This document shows, piece after piece, positions 27,075-35,220 of a stretch of DNA of 35,319 nucleotides. The stretch lies in NCBI GenBank assembly GCA_030452125.1, contig JAKDMV010000021.1:1-35319 (forward strand). The letters run 5' to 3'. Source of the DNA: Micrococcaceae bacterium. GTDB lineage: Bacteria > Actinomycetota > Actinomycetes > Actinomycetales > Micrococcaceae. How positions within the stretch are numbered: the first letter of the stretch is position 1; every line of letters starts with the position of its first letter. The notes below the pieces were generated by a model that was not told where the DNA came from, did no database searches, and was given only the letters and a program-made list of their open reading frames with translations. The position numbers were made by a program, and so were the translations under genes.

Positions 27075-28481
27075 ATGTCTTATTTCGTCAAGGAACGCGA
27101 TCGCGCACCGGCCGCTACGCAACCGATCCCCGCCAACCCCTCCCTGCCCCGCACCTGCGTCATCGGGGCCGGGTCCTCGGGCCTGGCCGCCGTGAAGGCG
27201 CTGCATCAGGCCGCAGTGCCGGTCGATTGCTTCGAACAGGGCAGTGTCGTCGGCGGGAATTGGGTCTTCAAGAACCCCAACGGCCAGTCCGCTTGCTACG
27301 AGACCCTGGAGATCAACACCTCCTGTCCCCGCATGGCCTTCTCGGATTTCCCGATGCCCGCCGACTATCCCGCCTATGCCCGCCACGATCAGGTGGCCGC
27401 CTATTTCGAGGCCTATGTCGACCATTTTGGTTTTCGCGACAAGATCCGCTTCAACACCCGCGTCGACGCAGTCGTACCTGAAAACGGTGGATGGCGGGTC
27501 GAGACCACCGGCCCCGAGGGCACACGGCAGCACCACTACGACGCCGTCCTCGTCGCCAACGGGCACCACTGGGACGCCCGCTGGCCCGACCCCGCCTACC
27601 CCGGAAGCTTCGATGGCGAGCAGTTGCACGCCCATGACTACCGTTCGGCGAAACAGCTTCGGGACAAGAACGTGGTGGTTGTAGGCGCCGGGAACTCGGC
27701 CCTGGATATCGCCTCCGAGGCCGCGCGGGTCGCCCGCAGCGCGATCCTGTCCCAACGCCGTGGCCAGTGGGTGCTGCGCAAGTACTTCCTCGGTCGGGCC
27801 TCGGACCAGTTGGTGCTGCCCAAATGGCTGCCGTGGTGGGCCACCCGGGCCAGGCTCCGGCTTGCCTCGATGCTCTCCGGCAGCACCAGGCGGCTCGGGC
27901 TGCCGCAACCGGCCCACGCCCCGGGCCAATCCCACCCCGTCCAATCGGAGCAGATCCGCCGGGTGCTGAAATCAGGGGCCGTGACGCCGAAGCCGGGCAT
28001 CGAGCGGCTCGACGGGGGCCGGGTCGTGTTCACCGATGGCTCCGCGGCGACGGCGGATCTGATCATCTGGGCCACCGGCTACCGCGTGCGGTTTCCCTTC
28101 CTGGCGGAGGACCTGGTCAGCCCCGCGGGAAACGAGTTTCCGTTGTGGAAGCGTACCGTTCACCCCGACCACCCCGGGCTGTTCTTCGTCGGCCTACTCC
28201 AACCCATCGGGGCGGTGATGCCCCTGGCCGAAGCCCAATCGGTATGGGTCTCGGAGATGCTCACCGGACGCTACGTGGCGCCGGAGGCAGAGGTGATCCG
28301 CACGCAGATGGAACGTGACCACCAACGCAATGCCCGTCGCTTCTACTCCTCCGCCCGGCACACCATGGAAGTCGATTTCGACAGCTACCTCTGGGACCTC
28401 GAGCGAGAACGCCGCCGAGGCGGCGCCCGAGCCGCCAAATCGTCCCCGGAGGCCCGCCATCGCCTGGGGGCTGCCGCATGA
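27075..28481 (+). CDS. Flavin-containing monooxygenase (NADPH-dependent)
   Basis: 468 aa. FAD-binding motif GAGSSG (residues 31-36), the FMO fingerprint F-x-G-x3-H-x3-Y as FDGEQLHAHDY (179-189), and the NADPH-binding motif GAGNSA (204-209). The C-terminal part has IIWATGYRVRFPFL, a conserved ATG motif of class B monooxygenases. It probably inserts oxygen into a nitrogen, sulfur or carbonyl-containing substrate; the fingerprint ends in Tyr, pointing to FMO rather than the WP-ending Baeyer-Villiger type. ATG 27075 has TAAGGA 7 nt upstream. Its stop overlaps the next start as ATGA, so it is co-translated with the SDR. Confidence 0.93.
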   Translation: MSYFVKERDRAPAATQPIPANPSLPRTCVIGAGSSGLAAVKALHQAAVPVDCFEQGSVVGGNWVFKNPNGQSACYETLEINTSCPRMAFSDFPMPADYPAYARHDQVAAYFEAYVDHFGFRDKIRFNTRVDAVVPENGGWRVETTGPEGTRQHHYDAVLVANGHHWDARWPDPAYPGSFDGEQLHAHDYRSAKQLRDKNVVVVGAGNSALDIASEAARVARSAILSQRRGQWVLRKYFLGRASDQLVLPKWLPWWATRARLRLASMLSGSTRRLGLPQPAHAPGQSHPVQSEQIRRVLKSGAVTPKPGIERLDGGRVVFTDGSAATADLIIWATGYRVRFPFLAEDLVSPAGNEFPLWKRTVHPDHPGLFFVGLLQPIGAVMPLAEAQSVWVSEMLTGRYVAPEAEVIRTQMERDHQRNARRFYSSARHTMEVDFDSYLWDLERERRRGGARAAKSSPEARHRLGAAA

Positions 28482-29365
28482 GACGGCTGACAGGGCACCG
28501 CCCCTCCCCCGGCATCCTCCCGGCCGCTCGGGGTGGGGCAGTCATCACCGGCGCCGGTGGCGGGTTGGGCCGGCAGATCGCCCTGCGGCTGGCCCGGGCG
28601 GGTTTCACCCTCCAGATCACCGACGTCGATCGTCGGCGGGCCGAAGCCGTGACCGCGGAGATCAATGCGGAATTTCCGCGGCCGGTGGAACGGCTGGCCT
28701 TCGCTTCCTCCCTGGACGTCCGCGACGCCGACGCGTGTTCCGAGGCCGCCGAGGCCACCCGGGCACGGTCGGGTTCGTTGGCCCTCTGGGTCAATAACGC
28801 GGGGGCCTTGTTCACCGGGCCCGTCTGGGAGCAGGACGAACGGCAACGACGTCTGGTCCTGGAGGTCAACGCCGCCGGGACCATCAACGGCACCTTGGCC
28901 GCCCTGAAGATCATGCGTCCGGCCGATGCCGGCCAGGTCGTGAACGTGGCATCACTGGCCGGTCTGGTCGGGGTACCCGGTGAGGGGATCTACGCCGCCT
29001 CGAAGCACGCGGTCCTGGGGTTCAGCGTGTCGGCACTGGCCGATCTGCGGGCCGCCGGGGTCAAGGGCGTGGAGATCAGTTGCGTCTGTCCGGACGGGAT
29101 GTGGACCCCGATGCTCCATGACAAGCTCGATGATCCCGGTGCCGCGCTGTCCTTCACCGGCAAGCTGCTCGACCCGGGTGAAGTCGCTGATCTGGTCCTG
29201 CGGGTCATCGACAAACCACGGCCAGTGACGGCCTGGCCGCGGTGGCGTGGAGGCCAGGTCCGCGTCTTCGATGCCTGGCCCGGTCTCGCCGTGCGACTGG
29301 CACCACTGATGGTTGCCTATGGTCGCCGCCGGCAGGGGGCCTTCGCCCGGAAGCTGAAGATCTAG
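28478..29365 (+). CDS. Short-chain dehydrogenase/reductase (SDR)
   Basis: 295 aa. Cofactor motif TGAGGGLG (24-31), D49 in ITDVDRRR-like position, NNAG (106-109), and the catalytic S159, Y172-x3-K176 (YAASK). The Asp/Arg region after the second strand suggests NAD(P) selection but does not settle it. ATG 28478 overlaps the FMO stop (ATGA). With the FMO it forms a two-step oxidation/reduction module, for example alcohol to ketone then oxygenation, or the reverse order. That pathway is inferred, and the substrate is unknown. Confidence 0.93.
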   Translation: MRRLTGHRPSPGILPAARGGAVITGAGGGLGRQIALRLARAGFTLQITDVDRRRAEAVTAEINAEFPRPVERLAFASSLDVRDADACSEAAEATRARSGSLALWVNNAGALFTGPVWEQDERQRRLVLEVNAAGTINGTLAALKIMRPADAGQVVNVASLAGLVGVPGEGIYAASKHAVLGFSVSALADLRAAGVKGVEISCVCPDGMWTPMLHDKLDDPGAALSFTGKLLDPGEVADLVLRVIDKPRPVTAWPRWRGGQVRVFDAWPGLAVRLAPLMVAYGRRRQGAFARKLKI

Positions 29366-29401
29366 GCAGCGGCCGCGTTGCCGTCGGCCTCCTGCGGGAA
29401 A

Positions 29402-29872
29402 TCACCCCAGGAAGCAGGCGGCCCGGTCCTGGTCCCGCGCCCAGTCCACGGCCCGTTGGTGTTTGGGCGGCAGGACCGGGCGGTCTGCGTCATGGAACCA
29501 GGCGACCTCGGTGTTCTCGTCGTCATTCACCCGGGCTTGGCCGGAAAGATAGTGGCAGGCGAACACCACGTCGAGGTATTGGGCCTGGTCGCCGTTCGGA
29601 TAAGTCACTGGGTCGGTGGTGCCGATGCCGGCCAGCCGCTCGACCCGGACTTCGACTCCGGTCTCCTCCAGGACCTCCCTCACGGCGGTGGCCGCCGGTT
29701 CCTCCCCGGGTTCCATGATCCCCGCGGGGAGGGTCCACCGGCCGTTATCGGCTCGTTTGACCAGAAGCAGTGCACCGTCGTGACGATGCACCACGGCTTT
29801 CACCCCGGGGAGCCAGAGGGGGTCATGGCCGATTTTCTCGCGCAGGGACAGGATGAATTCGGGGGTCGGCAT
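29402..29872 (-). CDS. NUDIX hydrolase
   Basis: 156 aa. The full Nudix box G-x5-E-x7-R-E-x-x-E-E-x-G-x is at residues 51-73 (G51, E57, R65, E66, E69, E70, G72). The fold begins with LPGVKAVVHRHDGALLLVKRADNGRWTLPAG in parts. Such enzymes hydrolyse nucleoside diphosphate derivatives; the sequence does not give the exact substrate. AGGGAA precedes ATG 29872. It lies 5 nt after the prepilin peptidase stop on the same strand, so the two are probably one transcript. Confidence 0.95.
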   Translation of the reverse strand: MPTPEFILSLREKIGHDPLWLPGVKAVVHRHDGALLLVKRADNGRWTLPAGIMEPGEEPAATAVREVLEETGVEVRVERLAGIGTTDPVTYPNGDQAQYLDVVFACHYLSGQARVNDDENTEVAWFHDADRPVLPPKHQRAVDWARDQDRAACFLG

Positions 29873-29877
29873 GTTCC

Positions 29878-30384
29878 CTAGCCTGCCACGAACAGGGCTG
29901 CCGCCGTACCGATCACCAGGTAGGGCCCGAACGCCAAGGAGGTCTTGAGGCGGGCCCGGCGCACCATGATGAACACCAGCGAGGCCAGCGCCCCGAGCAG
30001 GAAGGCCGCCACGGTCCCCAGCAGCAGGTGCGTCCAGCTCACATAGCCCAGATACAACCCCATGATCCCCGCGAGCTTCACGTCCCCCAACCCCATGCCC
30101 CGCGGCTGGATCAGATGCAGCAGAAGATAGAAGCTGAACAGGATGGCACCGCCCAGGACGGTTCGCAGCAGCCCGGCCCAGTCACCGGCCAGCCCCAGCG
30201 CCGCTCCCAGCAGGACCAGCGCGAAGAGGTACCACGGCAGGATGATCCGATTGGGCAACAGATGCGTCCTGGCATCGATCCAGGCCAGCCGTGCCCCGTT
30301 GATGATGAAGAGCAGCAGCGCCAGGACCAAGGGGACGAAGGCCGCCGGAGCCGTCTCACGCAGTTCCTGAATCGCTTCGATCAT
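29878..30384 (-). CDS. A24 family prepilin peptidase (short form)
   Basis: 168 aa, membrane aspartyl protease. Catalytic aspartates: D37 in WIDARTHLLPN and D101 in GMGLGDVKLAG (G-x-G-D). About six hydrophobic segments. The N-terminal cytoplasmic methyltransferase domain of full PilD is absent, as in minimal actinobacterial members (FppA/TadV-like). It would process type IV or Flp-type prepilins, but no pilin gene is in this window. ATG 30384 has TAGCGT 6 nt upstream (leaderless). Confidence 0.9.
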   Translation of the reverse strand: MIEAIQELRETAPAAFVPLVLALLLFIINGARLAWIDARTHLLPNRIILPWYLFALVLLGAALGLAGDWAGLLRTVLGGAILFSFYLLLHLIQPRGMGLGDVKLAGIMGLYLGYVSWTHLLLGTVAAFLLGALASLVFIMVRRARLKTSLAFGPYLVIGTAAALFVAG

Positions 30385-30396
30385 GGACCCACGCTA
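30385..30396 (-). promoter_or_regulatory. Leaderless promoter -10 box for the prepilin peptidase gene
   Basis: TAGCGT (30391-30396, minus strand), 6-nt spacer, then ATG 30384. It is divergent from a matching box at 30431-30436. Confidence 0.5.
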
Positions 30397-30430
30397 GCGC
30401 AGCCCCGGGCGGGGATGGGACCCGCCTGTC

Positions 30431-30442
30431 TAGACTGTGGAT
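30431..30442 (+). promoter_or_regulatory. Leaderless promoter -10 box for the 30443 gene
   Basis: TAGACT (30431-30436), 6-nt spacer, then ATG 30443. A GTG at 30437 directly abutting the box is a less likely start. Confidence 0.55.
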
Positions 30443-31339
30443 ATGACTATTCCTCCGACCACCCCGACGCCGCCGGGCCCCTCGGCGGTCTCCCGTGAGG
30501 ATGCCGCGGCCTTCCGCCGGCTCTGCAGGTCTTCACCCTGGCGGTGGAAGACCCTGCGCTTCGACGTTGAATGGTTCACCGCAGACCCCACCGCCACTAC
30601 GGCCGCCCCGGTGAAGCTGCAGGAGGACCACACGCCCCTGGACGCCCTGTCGGCGCCGGCCGATGTCGAACGTGAGCAGGAGAAGGTCCCCGAGGCCATT
30701 CCCCGGATCCGGGCCTGGTTACGCCGTCCGGATGCACTGCGGGTCGAGGACGAATCCTCCGAACTGCTGTTCAGCACCACCTCGATCCACGCTTCCCGTG
30801 ATGCCTTCTACGTCCAGGGCAACCGCAACTCCTGGTTGTTGCCACCGCGGCTGGTGACACCGATCTACGACGACGACGGGCTGATTGCCCGGCGTCCGGA
30901 GGCGGACTACGGTGACCCGGTCTTCGGGGATGCCCGCTGGGCCGCCATGCTTGATCCCGTGGAGCTGGCGGGCAGCGCACCGGTTCCGCTGGAATTCCCG
31001 CTGTCCAACGTCGTGGAGATCCACGAGCTGGCCGAAACCCGGCATGCGGGACGCCCGGCCCTGGAAGCCGTGGTCTCACCCAATGTCACCTACACCCCGG
31101 ACACAGCCGGGTTCCCGCTGCTGGAGGCGGGGAGGACCCGGCTGCGGATCGACCTCCAGACAGCGGTCTGCGTGTACTCGGAGGCCCTCGACGGCCCGGT
31201 GCAGGGCAACGGGCACGACATCCACATCCACGCAGTGAACGAATACATGCTCGATGACCTGTTCGTGGAACATTCGATGCATCTGACCGACGTGCGGGAC
31301 CACATCCCCTGGATCATCCGCGGACGGCGGGCCGGTTGA
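30443..31339 (+). CDS. Conserved actinobacterial protein of unknown function
   Basis: 298 aa. Not recognised as a named domain. The N-terminal ~20 residues are Pro/Thr-rich; then [81 protein letters not shown] and a C-terminal block YMLDDLFVEHSMHLTDVRDHIPWIIRG. The mix of acidic and aromatic residues with no membrane helix or signal suggests a soluble cytosolic protein. I recall similar hypothetical proteins in Arthrobacter relatives. It converges on phoH and is divergent from the prepilin peptidase; no operon partner. Confidence 0.8.
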   Translation: MTIPPTTPTPPGPSAVSREDAAAFRRLCRSSPWRWKTLRFDVEWFTADPTATTAAPVKLQEDHTPLDALSAPADVEREQEKVPEAIPRIRAWLRRPDALRVEDESSELLFSTTSIHASRDAFYVQGNRNSWLLPPRLVTPIYDDDGLIARRPEADYGDPVFGDARWAAMLDPVELAGSAPVPLEFPLSNVVEIHELAETRHAGRPALEAVVSPNVTYTPDTAGFPLLEAGRTRLRIDLQTAVCVYSEALDGPVQGNGHDIHIHAVNEYMLDDLFVEHSMHLTDVRDHIPWIIRGRRAG

Positions 31340-31365
31340 GCCATCGGCCCCCGCCTGGAGCGGAC

Positions 31366-31384
31366 CCCGGGTCGCCGGCCCGGG
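31366..31384. terminator. Weak hairpin between the 30443 gene and phoH
   Basis: CCCGGG (31366-31371) and CCCGGG (31379-31384) are self-complementary arms with a 7-nt loop in the 50-nt convergent gap. No T-run. Confidence 0.35.
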
Positions 31385-31389
31385 CCCGG

Positions 31390-32796
31390 TTACTCGAGCA
31401 TGTCGGTGACCAGGGCCGCGATGGCCGAACGTTCGGACCGGGTCAGCGTGATGTGCCCGAACAGCGGATGGCCCTTGAGTGTTTCGACCACCGCGGCCAC
31501 GCCGTCGTGCCGGCCGACCCTGAGATTATCGCGCTGGGCCACATCGTGGGTCAGGACGATCTTTGAGTTCTGTCCGATCCGGCTCATCACCGTGAGCAGG
31601 ACGTTCTTTTCCAAGGACTGCGCCTCGTCGACGATGACGAACGAATCATGCAGGGACCTGCCCCGGATATGGGTCAGCGGCAGGACCTCCAGGAGCCCGC
31701 GGTCGACGATCTCCTCCATGACGTTCCTGGAAACCAGCGCCCCCAGGGTGTCGAAGACCGCCTGGCCCCAGGGATTCATCTTCTCGTCTTCCGCCCCGGG
31801 CAGGTAGCCGAGTTCCTGGCCTCCGACCGCATAGAGGGGCCGGAAGACCACGACCTTCTTATGGTCGCCCCGTTCCATGACCGCTTCGAGCCCCGCACAG
31901 AGGGCGAGGGCTGATTTGCCGGTTCCGGCCCGTCCCCCCAGGGAGACGATGCCGACCTCACGGTCCATCAGCAGCTCGATCGCCAGTCGTTGTTCAGCCG
32001 AGCGTCCATGCAGGCCGAAGACATCGCGGTCGCCCTTCACGAGGCGGACGAGACCGTCCTCGCCGACCCGGCCCAGGGCCGAGCCGCGATTGGAGAGCAG
32101 CACCAGACCGGTGTTCGCCGGCATCTCGGCCGTCTCGGCGATCAGGACCGGTTCGTGGTTGTACAGATCCTCGACATCGGCATCGGCCACATCCAGTTCG
32201 GCGGTCCCGGTCCAGCCCGAATCGACCACGAGCCCATTGCGGTACTCATCGGCCTGCAGGCCCATGGCCGAGGCCTTGACCCGCATCGGAAGATCCTTCG
32301 ACACCACCGTGACATCACGGCCCTCATCGAAGAAGTTCTTGGCCACGGCCAGGATGCGTGAATCATTGTCCGCTGCCCGGAAGCCCACCGGAAGGACCTC
32401 GGTGGACACGTGGTTCAGCTCGATTCGCAAGGATCCACCCTCGTCCCCGATGGGCATCGGCCGGTTCAGGCCTCCGCGTTCGATCCGGAGCTCGTCCAGC
32501 AGCCGCAGGGCCTTGCGGGCGAAGAAGCCCAGCTCCGGGTCGTGGCGCTTCTTCTCCAGCTCGCTGATCACCACGATGGGGACGATCACCTCGTGTTCGG
32601 CAAAGCGCAGGATCGCCCGCGGGTCGGCAATCAGGACCGAGGTGTCCAGGACATAGGACTTCTCCCCCACGCTTTGCCGGGCGCCCGTCGCCGGGTCGGT
32701 TGCGGGGGTGGTGCGGGCGGTGCCGGAGGCGGGAGCCTGGCCCGTCCTGCCGGTCTCGTCCGCTGCGACGTTGCTGGACTGGATTTCGACTGCCAC
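31390..32796 (-). CDS. phoH: PIN-PhoH fusion protein (PhoH2-type)
   Basis: 468 aa. Residues 1-45 are low-complexity. The PIN nuclease domain (about 48-185) has D51, E79, D143/D145 and D168 as candidate metal ligands ([34 protein letters not shown]). The PhoH ATPase domain (about 260-468) has Walker [10 protein letters not shown] (287-295) and Walker B FVIVDEAQ. PhoH2 of mycobacteria is an RNA helicase coupled to RNA cleavage, so the same is expected here. I start at GTG 32796 with GGGAG just upstream; a TTG at 32808 is possible. The upstream antitoxin PhoAT known from mycobacteria was not seen. Confidence 0.95.
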   Translation of the reverse strand: MAVEIQSSNVAADETGRTGQAPASGTARTTPATDPATGARQSVGEKSYVLDTSVLIADPRAILRFAEHEVIVPIVVISELEKKRHDPELGFFARKALRLLDELRIERGGLNRPMPIGDEGGSLRIELNHVSTEVLPVGFRAADNDSRILAVAKNFFDEGRDVTVVSKDLPMRVKASAMGLQADEYRNGLVVDSGWTGTAELDVADADVEDLYNHEPVLIAETAEMPANTGLVLLSNRGSALGRVGEDGLVRLVKGDRDVFGLHGRSAEQRLAIELLMDREVGIVSLGGRAGTGKSALALCAGLEAVMERGDHKKVVVFRPLYAVGGQELGYLPGAEDEKMNPWGQAVFDTLGALVSRNVMEEIVDRGLLEVLPLTHIRGRSLHDSFVIVDEAQSLEKNVLLTVMSRIGQNSKIVLTHDVAQRDNLRVGRHDGVAAVVETLKGHPLFGHITLTRSERSAIAALVTDMLE

Positions 32797-32809
32797 GATG
32801 ACTCCCAAC

Positions 32810-32826
32810 AGGGGCGTTGCGCCCCT
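32810..32826 (-). promoter_or_regulatory. Hairpin in the phoH upstream leader
   Basis: AGGGGCG (32810-32816) and CGCCCCT (32820-32826) form a perfect 7-bp stem with a TTG-type 3-nt loop, 13 nt before the phoH GTG. A second dyad, CGTTGA-N9-TCAACG, lies at 32884-32904. The 237 nt between phoH and uppS contain no gene. Confidence 0.4.
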
Positions 32827-33033
32827 AGGTAACCGTTCTGCGGGTGGTCCGGTCCAGCCCCGAGGCCGGGTCCGGCCTCCCGTCGTTGACAGTGAGTCTC
32901 AACGTGCGGTGGCCTTTCCGTTTCGGCCGGCGGGCGTGCCTGCCGATGCCTTCAAGCTAGCCCGCCGACGTGTCCCGTGGCCCAAGACACGCCGTCCGAC
33001 GGGCGAATGGCCGATGGCCCCGGGGTGAACGGC

Positions 33034-33795
33034 TCAGCTCCCGAAGCGACGCTGGCGGTCGGTGAAGTCGCGCAGCGCGCGCAGGAAGTCGACCTTGCGG
33101 AAATCGGGCCATAGCGCCTCGCAGAAATAGAACTCGCTATAGGCGCTCTGCCAGGTCAGGAAACCCGAGAGGCGTTGTTCCCCGGAGGTGCGGATGACCA
33201 GATCCGGGTCGGGCTGGCCCCGGGTGTACAGGTAGCGGGAGATGTGCTCGACCTCCAGCCCCCGGGCCACCTCGGCCAACGAGGTGCCGGCGGCATCGGC
33301 GTCGGACAACAATTCCTTGACCGCGTCCACGATCTCGGCACGACCCCCGTAGCCGATGGCGATGTTCACGTGCAGGCCCGAGGCATTCCGTGAGGATTCG
33401 CCCAGGGCATGGAGCTTGTCCGAGAGGTAGTCGGGAAGTGAGTCGTAGGCGCCCATGGGTTGCACACACAGGTCCCGTTGCTCGGCGAGCCGGTCCAGCA
33501 TGTTGGCGATGATGCCCATCAGGTCATCCAGCTCGGCATTGGATCGGCTCATGTTGTCGGTGGAGAGCATGTAGAGGGTGACGGTGGGGATGTTCAGTTC
33601 CCGGCACCAGCCCAGGAACTCAACGATGTTGTCGGCGCCGGCCTGGTGGCCATGCACGGTCGGTGCCCCGGCGAGCTTGGCCCAGCGCCGGTTCCCGTCC
33701 ACGACCATCCCGATATGGCCGGGCAGCTTCTCGGCGGGGATATCCTTCTTGAGCACTTTGCCGTAGAGACGGTAAAGGACTTCGGGCAACCGCAC
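33034..33795 (-). CDS. uppS: Isoprenyl transferase (undecaprenyl diphosphate synthase)
   Basis: Makes the C55 lipid carrier for cell-wall sugars. 253 aa from GTG 33795, chosen because GGAAGGG is 6 nt upstream and RLPEVLYRLYGKVL matches the family N-terminus; the frame stays open to GTG 33825. Motifs: catalytic D33 in VVDGNRRWAK, the STDNMSRS segment, GYGGRAEI, and the conserved C-terminal RTSGEQRLSGFL...YSEFYF block with its essential RTSGE. A TAGCCT box at 33856-33861 suggests a ~60-nt leader. The enzyme supplies carrier lipid for the LCP/GtrA/GT2 systems elsewhere in the window. Confidence 0.97.
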   Translation of the reverse strand: MRLPEVLYRLYGKVLKKDIPAEKLPGHIGMVVDGNRRWAKLAGAPTVHGHQAGADNIVEFLGWCRELNIPTVTLYMLSTDNMSRSNAELDDLMGIIANMLDRLAEQRDLCVQPMGAYDSLPDYLSDKLHALGESSRNASGLHVNIAIGYGGRAEIVDAVKELLSDADAAGTSLAEVARGLEVEHISRYLYTRGQPDPDLVIRTSGEQRLSGFLTWQSAYSEFYFCEALWPDFRKVDFLRALRDFTDRQRRFGS

Positions 33796-33855
33796 GTCGT
33801 TCCCTTCCAGTCGTTCGGCCAGCACGGATCAACGCTGCATGGTTGCCGCGCCTCT

Positions 33856-33861
33856 AGGCTA
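33856..33861 (-). promoter_or_regulatory. Possible -10 box for uppS
   Basis: TAGCCT on the minus strand, 60 nt before GTG 33795. The leader contains a three-codon open frame ATG CAG CGT TGA (about 33830-33841). Confidence 0.4.
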
Positions 33862-33939
33862 CCGGCTGGGCCGCCCCCGTGTTGTCCGGCACGCCTGCAG
33901 ATACCGGCTTCCTCGGGGACCACCCTTGTTACTCTCCGG

Positions 33940-33951
33940 TAGTATCGGAAC
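33940..33951 (+). promoter_or_regulatory. Leaderless promoter -10 box for the hemolysin III gene
   Basis: TAGTAT (33940-33945), 6-nt spacer, then ATG 33952. No Shine-Dalgarno. Confidence 0.6.
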
Positions 33952-34620
33952 ATGTCGCCGTCAAGCCCGAGCACGTCCCCGCTGGAAGAGATCAAACCAT
34001 ATTTGCGGGGGTGGATCCATGCGGTCACCGCACCGTTGGCGCTGGCGGCCGGCATCGTCCTGGTCGTGCTGGCCCCGGGCCCCTGGGGCAAGGCCTCCGC
34101 CGCGGTCTATGCCGTGACGGGACTACTGCTGTTCAGCGTCTCCGCCGTCTACCACCGCGGAAACTGGTCCCCCAAGGTCAAGCGGGTCCTCAAGCGGCTG
34201 GACCACACCAACATCATGCTGGTCATCGCCGGCTCCTACACCCCCATGGCCTGGGCCCTGCTGCCGGAGGCCAAAGCCACCTTCCTGCTGTGGCTCGTCT
34301 GGATCGGAGCGATCCTCGGTGTGGCCTTCCGCCTGTTCTGGACCGACGCCCCCCGGTGGCTATACACCCCGGTCTACATCGCCCTGGGGCTGGCCTGCAT
34401 GATCTACATCGGCGACTTCTTTGCCGCCAGCATCCCGGCAGCGGTCCTGCTGTGCGTCGGTGGCGCGCTCTATATCGCCGGCGCCGTCTTCTACGCCCTC
34501 AAACGCCCGAACATCCACATCGAATGGTTCGGTTTCCACGAGCTCTTCCACGCCTTCACGGTCGGCGGGTTCACCTGCCACTACATCGCCATCATGATCG
34601 CGATGCTGACGGTCCGCTGA
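33952..34620 (+). CDS. trhA: Hemolysin III / PAQR family membrane protein
   Basis: 222 aa with seven membrane helices. Metal-site residues of the family are present: S64 and H68 (SAVYHRG) and H196, H200 and H210 (HELFHAFTVGGFTCHY). PAQR bacterial members are thought to help keep membrane energy or fluidity; the name hemolysin is historical. The N-terminal ~18 residues are soluble. ATG 33952 has a -10 box 6 nt upstream. It is divergent from uppS and converges on the MarR gene. Confidence 0.93.
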   Translation: MSPSSPSTSPLEEIKPYLRGWIHAVTAPLALAAGIVLVVLAPGPWGKASAAVYAVTGLLLFSVSAVYHRGNWSPKVKRVLKRLDHTNIMLVIAGSYTPMAWALLPEAKATFLLWLVWIGAILGVAFRLFWTDAPRWLYTPVYIALGLACMIYIGDFFAASIPAAVLLCVGGALYIAGAVFYALKRPNIHIEWFGFHELFHAFTVGGFTCHYIAIMIAMLTVR

Positions 34621-34647
34621 CCGGAGCCCTGCGCGCCTGCCGGCTGC

Positions 34648-35103
34648 TCACCGCCGGGGCCAGGGGGACTCCTCGATGCGTTCGACGTTCTGGTTGAAAT
34701 CGCGCAGCATCCCCGAGAAGGCACGCTGCTTCTCCAGCGGCCAGTCGGCCACGACTTCGCGCAACCCCTGTTCATAGGACCTGCGCGTTTCCAGCAGCGC
34801 CTCGATCCCCGCCCCGGTCGGGGCGATGCGCCGGGCCACCTCCCCCGCGACCCCGGGGACGTAGGCCACGTGGTCGTGGCGGATCAACGCACCTACCTGG
34901 CGGTGGATCGTGGAGGCATCCAGGCGCAGGGCCCGCGAGAGCTCCTTGAGCGTCATGGGATCACAGTGCTCCAGCCGGTTGAGCAGGACGTAGGCGGAAC
35001 GTTCGAGGGCAGGGCCACCCTGGTGATGCGGGCGCAACTGGTGCCGGAAGAACAGCATGAGTTCATATTGCATCTCCCGCAGTGCATCAGCGTCTTCCGT
35101 CAT
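34648..35103 (-). CDS. MarR family transcriptional regulator
   Basis: 151 aa. Winged helix-turn-helix: LERSAYVLLNRLEHCDPMTLKELSRALRLDASTIHRQVGALIRHDHVAYVPG in parts, the MarR layout, followed by the wing and a helical dimerisation end. The start ATG 35103 has GGGAGAAGG directly upstream; the open frame continues upstream to 35220 but that stretch lies in the palindrome-rich control region. It probably autorepresses from the operators at 35145-35207. The divergent or downstream target is outside the window. Confidence 0.93.
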   Translation of the reverse strand: MTEDADALREMQYELMLFFRHQLRPHHQGGPALERSAYVLLNRLEHCDPMTLKELSRALRLDASTIHRQVGALIRHDHVAYVPGVAGEVARRIAPTGAGIEALLETRRSYEQGLREVVADWPLEKQRAFSGMLRDFNQNVERIEESPWPRR

Positions 35104-35144
35104 CCTTCTCCCTCTGGTTGTCTTCGGCAGCAATCCACTATACA

Positions 35145-35207
35145 ACAATATGTATTGTGCAATAGGTGTGCATAATGCAATTCTCGTGTATGGTGCACAA
35201 GCATTGT
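35145..35207. promoter_or_regulatory. Cluster of dyads upstream of marR (putative operators)
   Basis: ACAATA-TG-TATTGT (35145-35158), ATTG-TG-CAAT (35154-35163), TGCAT-A-ATGCA (35169-35179) and ACAA-GCA-TTGT (35197-35207) follow each other. In addition TGTATTGTGCA (35151-35161) and TGTATGGTGCA (35187-35197) are direct repeats exactly 36 bp apart (10 of 11 bases the same). Such dyads are typical of MarR binding sites. Confidence 0.6.
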
Positions 35208-35220
35208 TCGGCGCACCCAC

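Noticed and set aside
26994..27944. N-terminal extension of the TetR frame to 537 aa
   Set aside because: It runs antisense through the FMO gene and the operator; TetR proteins are about 200 aa.
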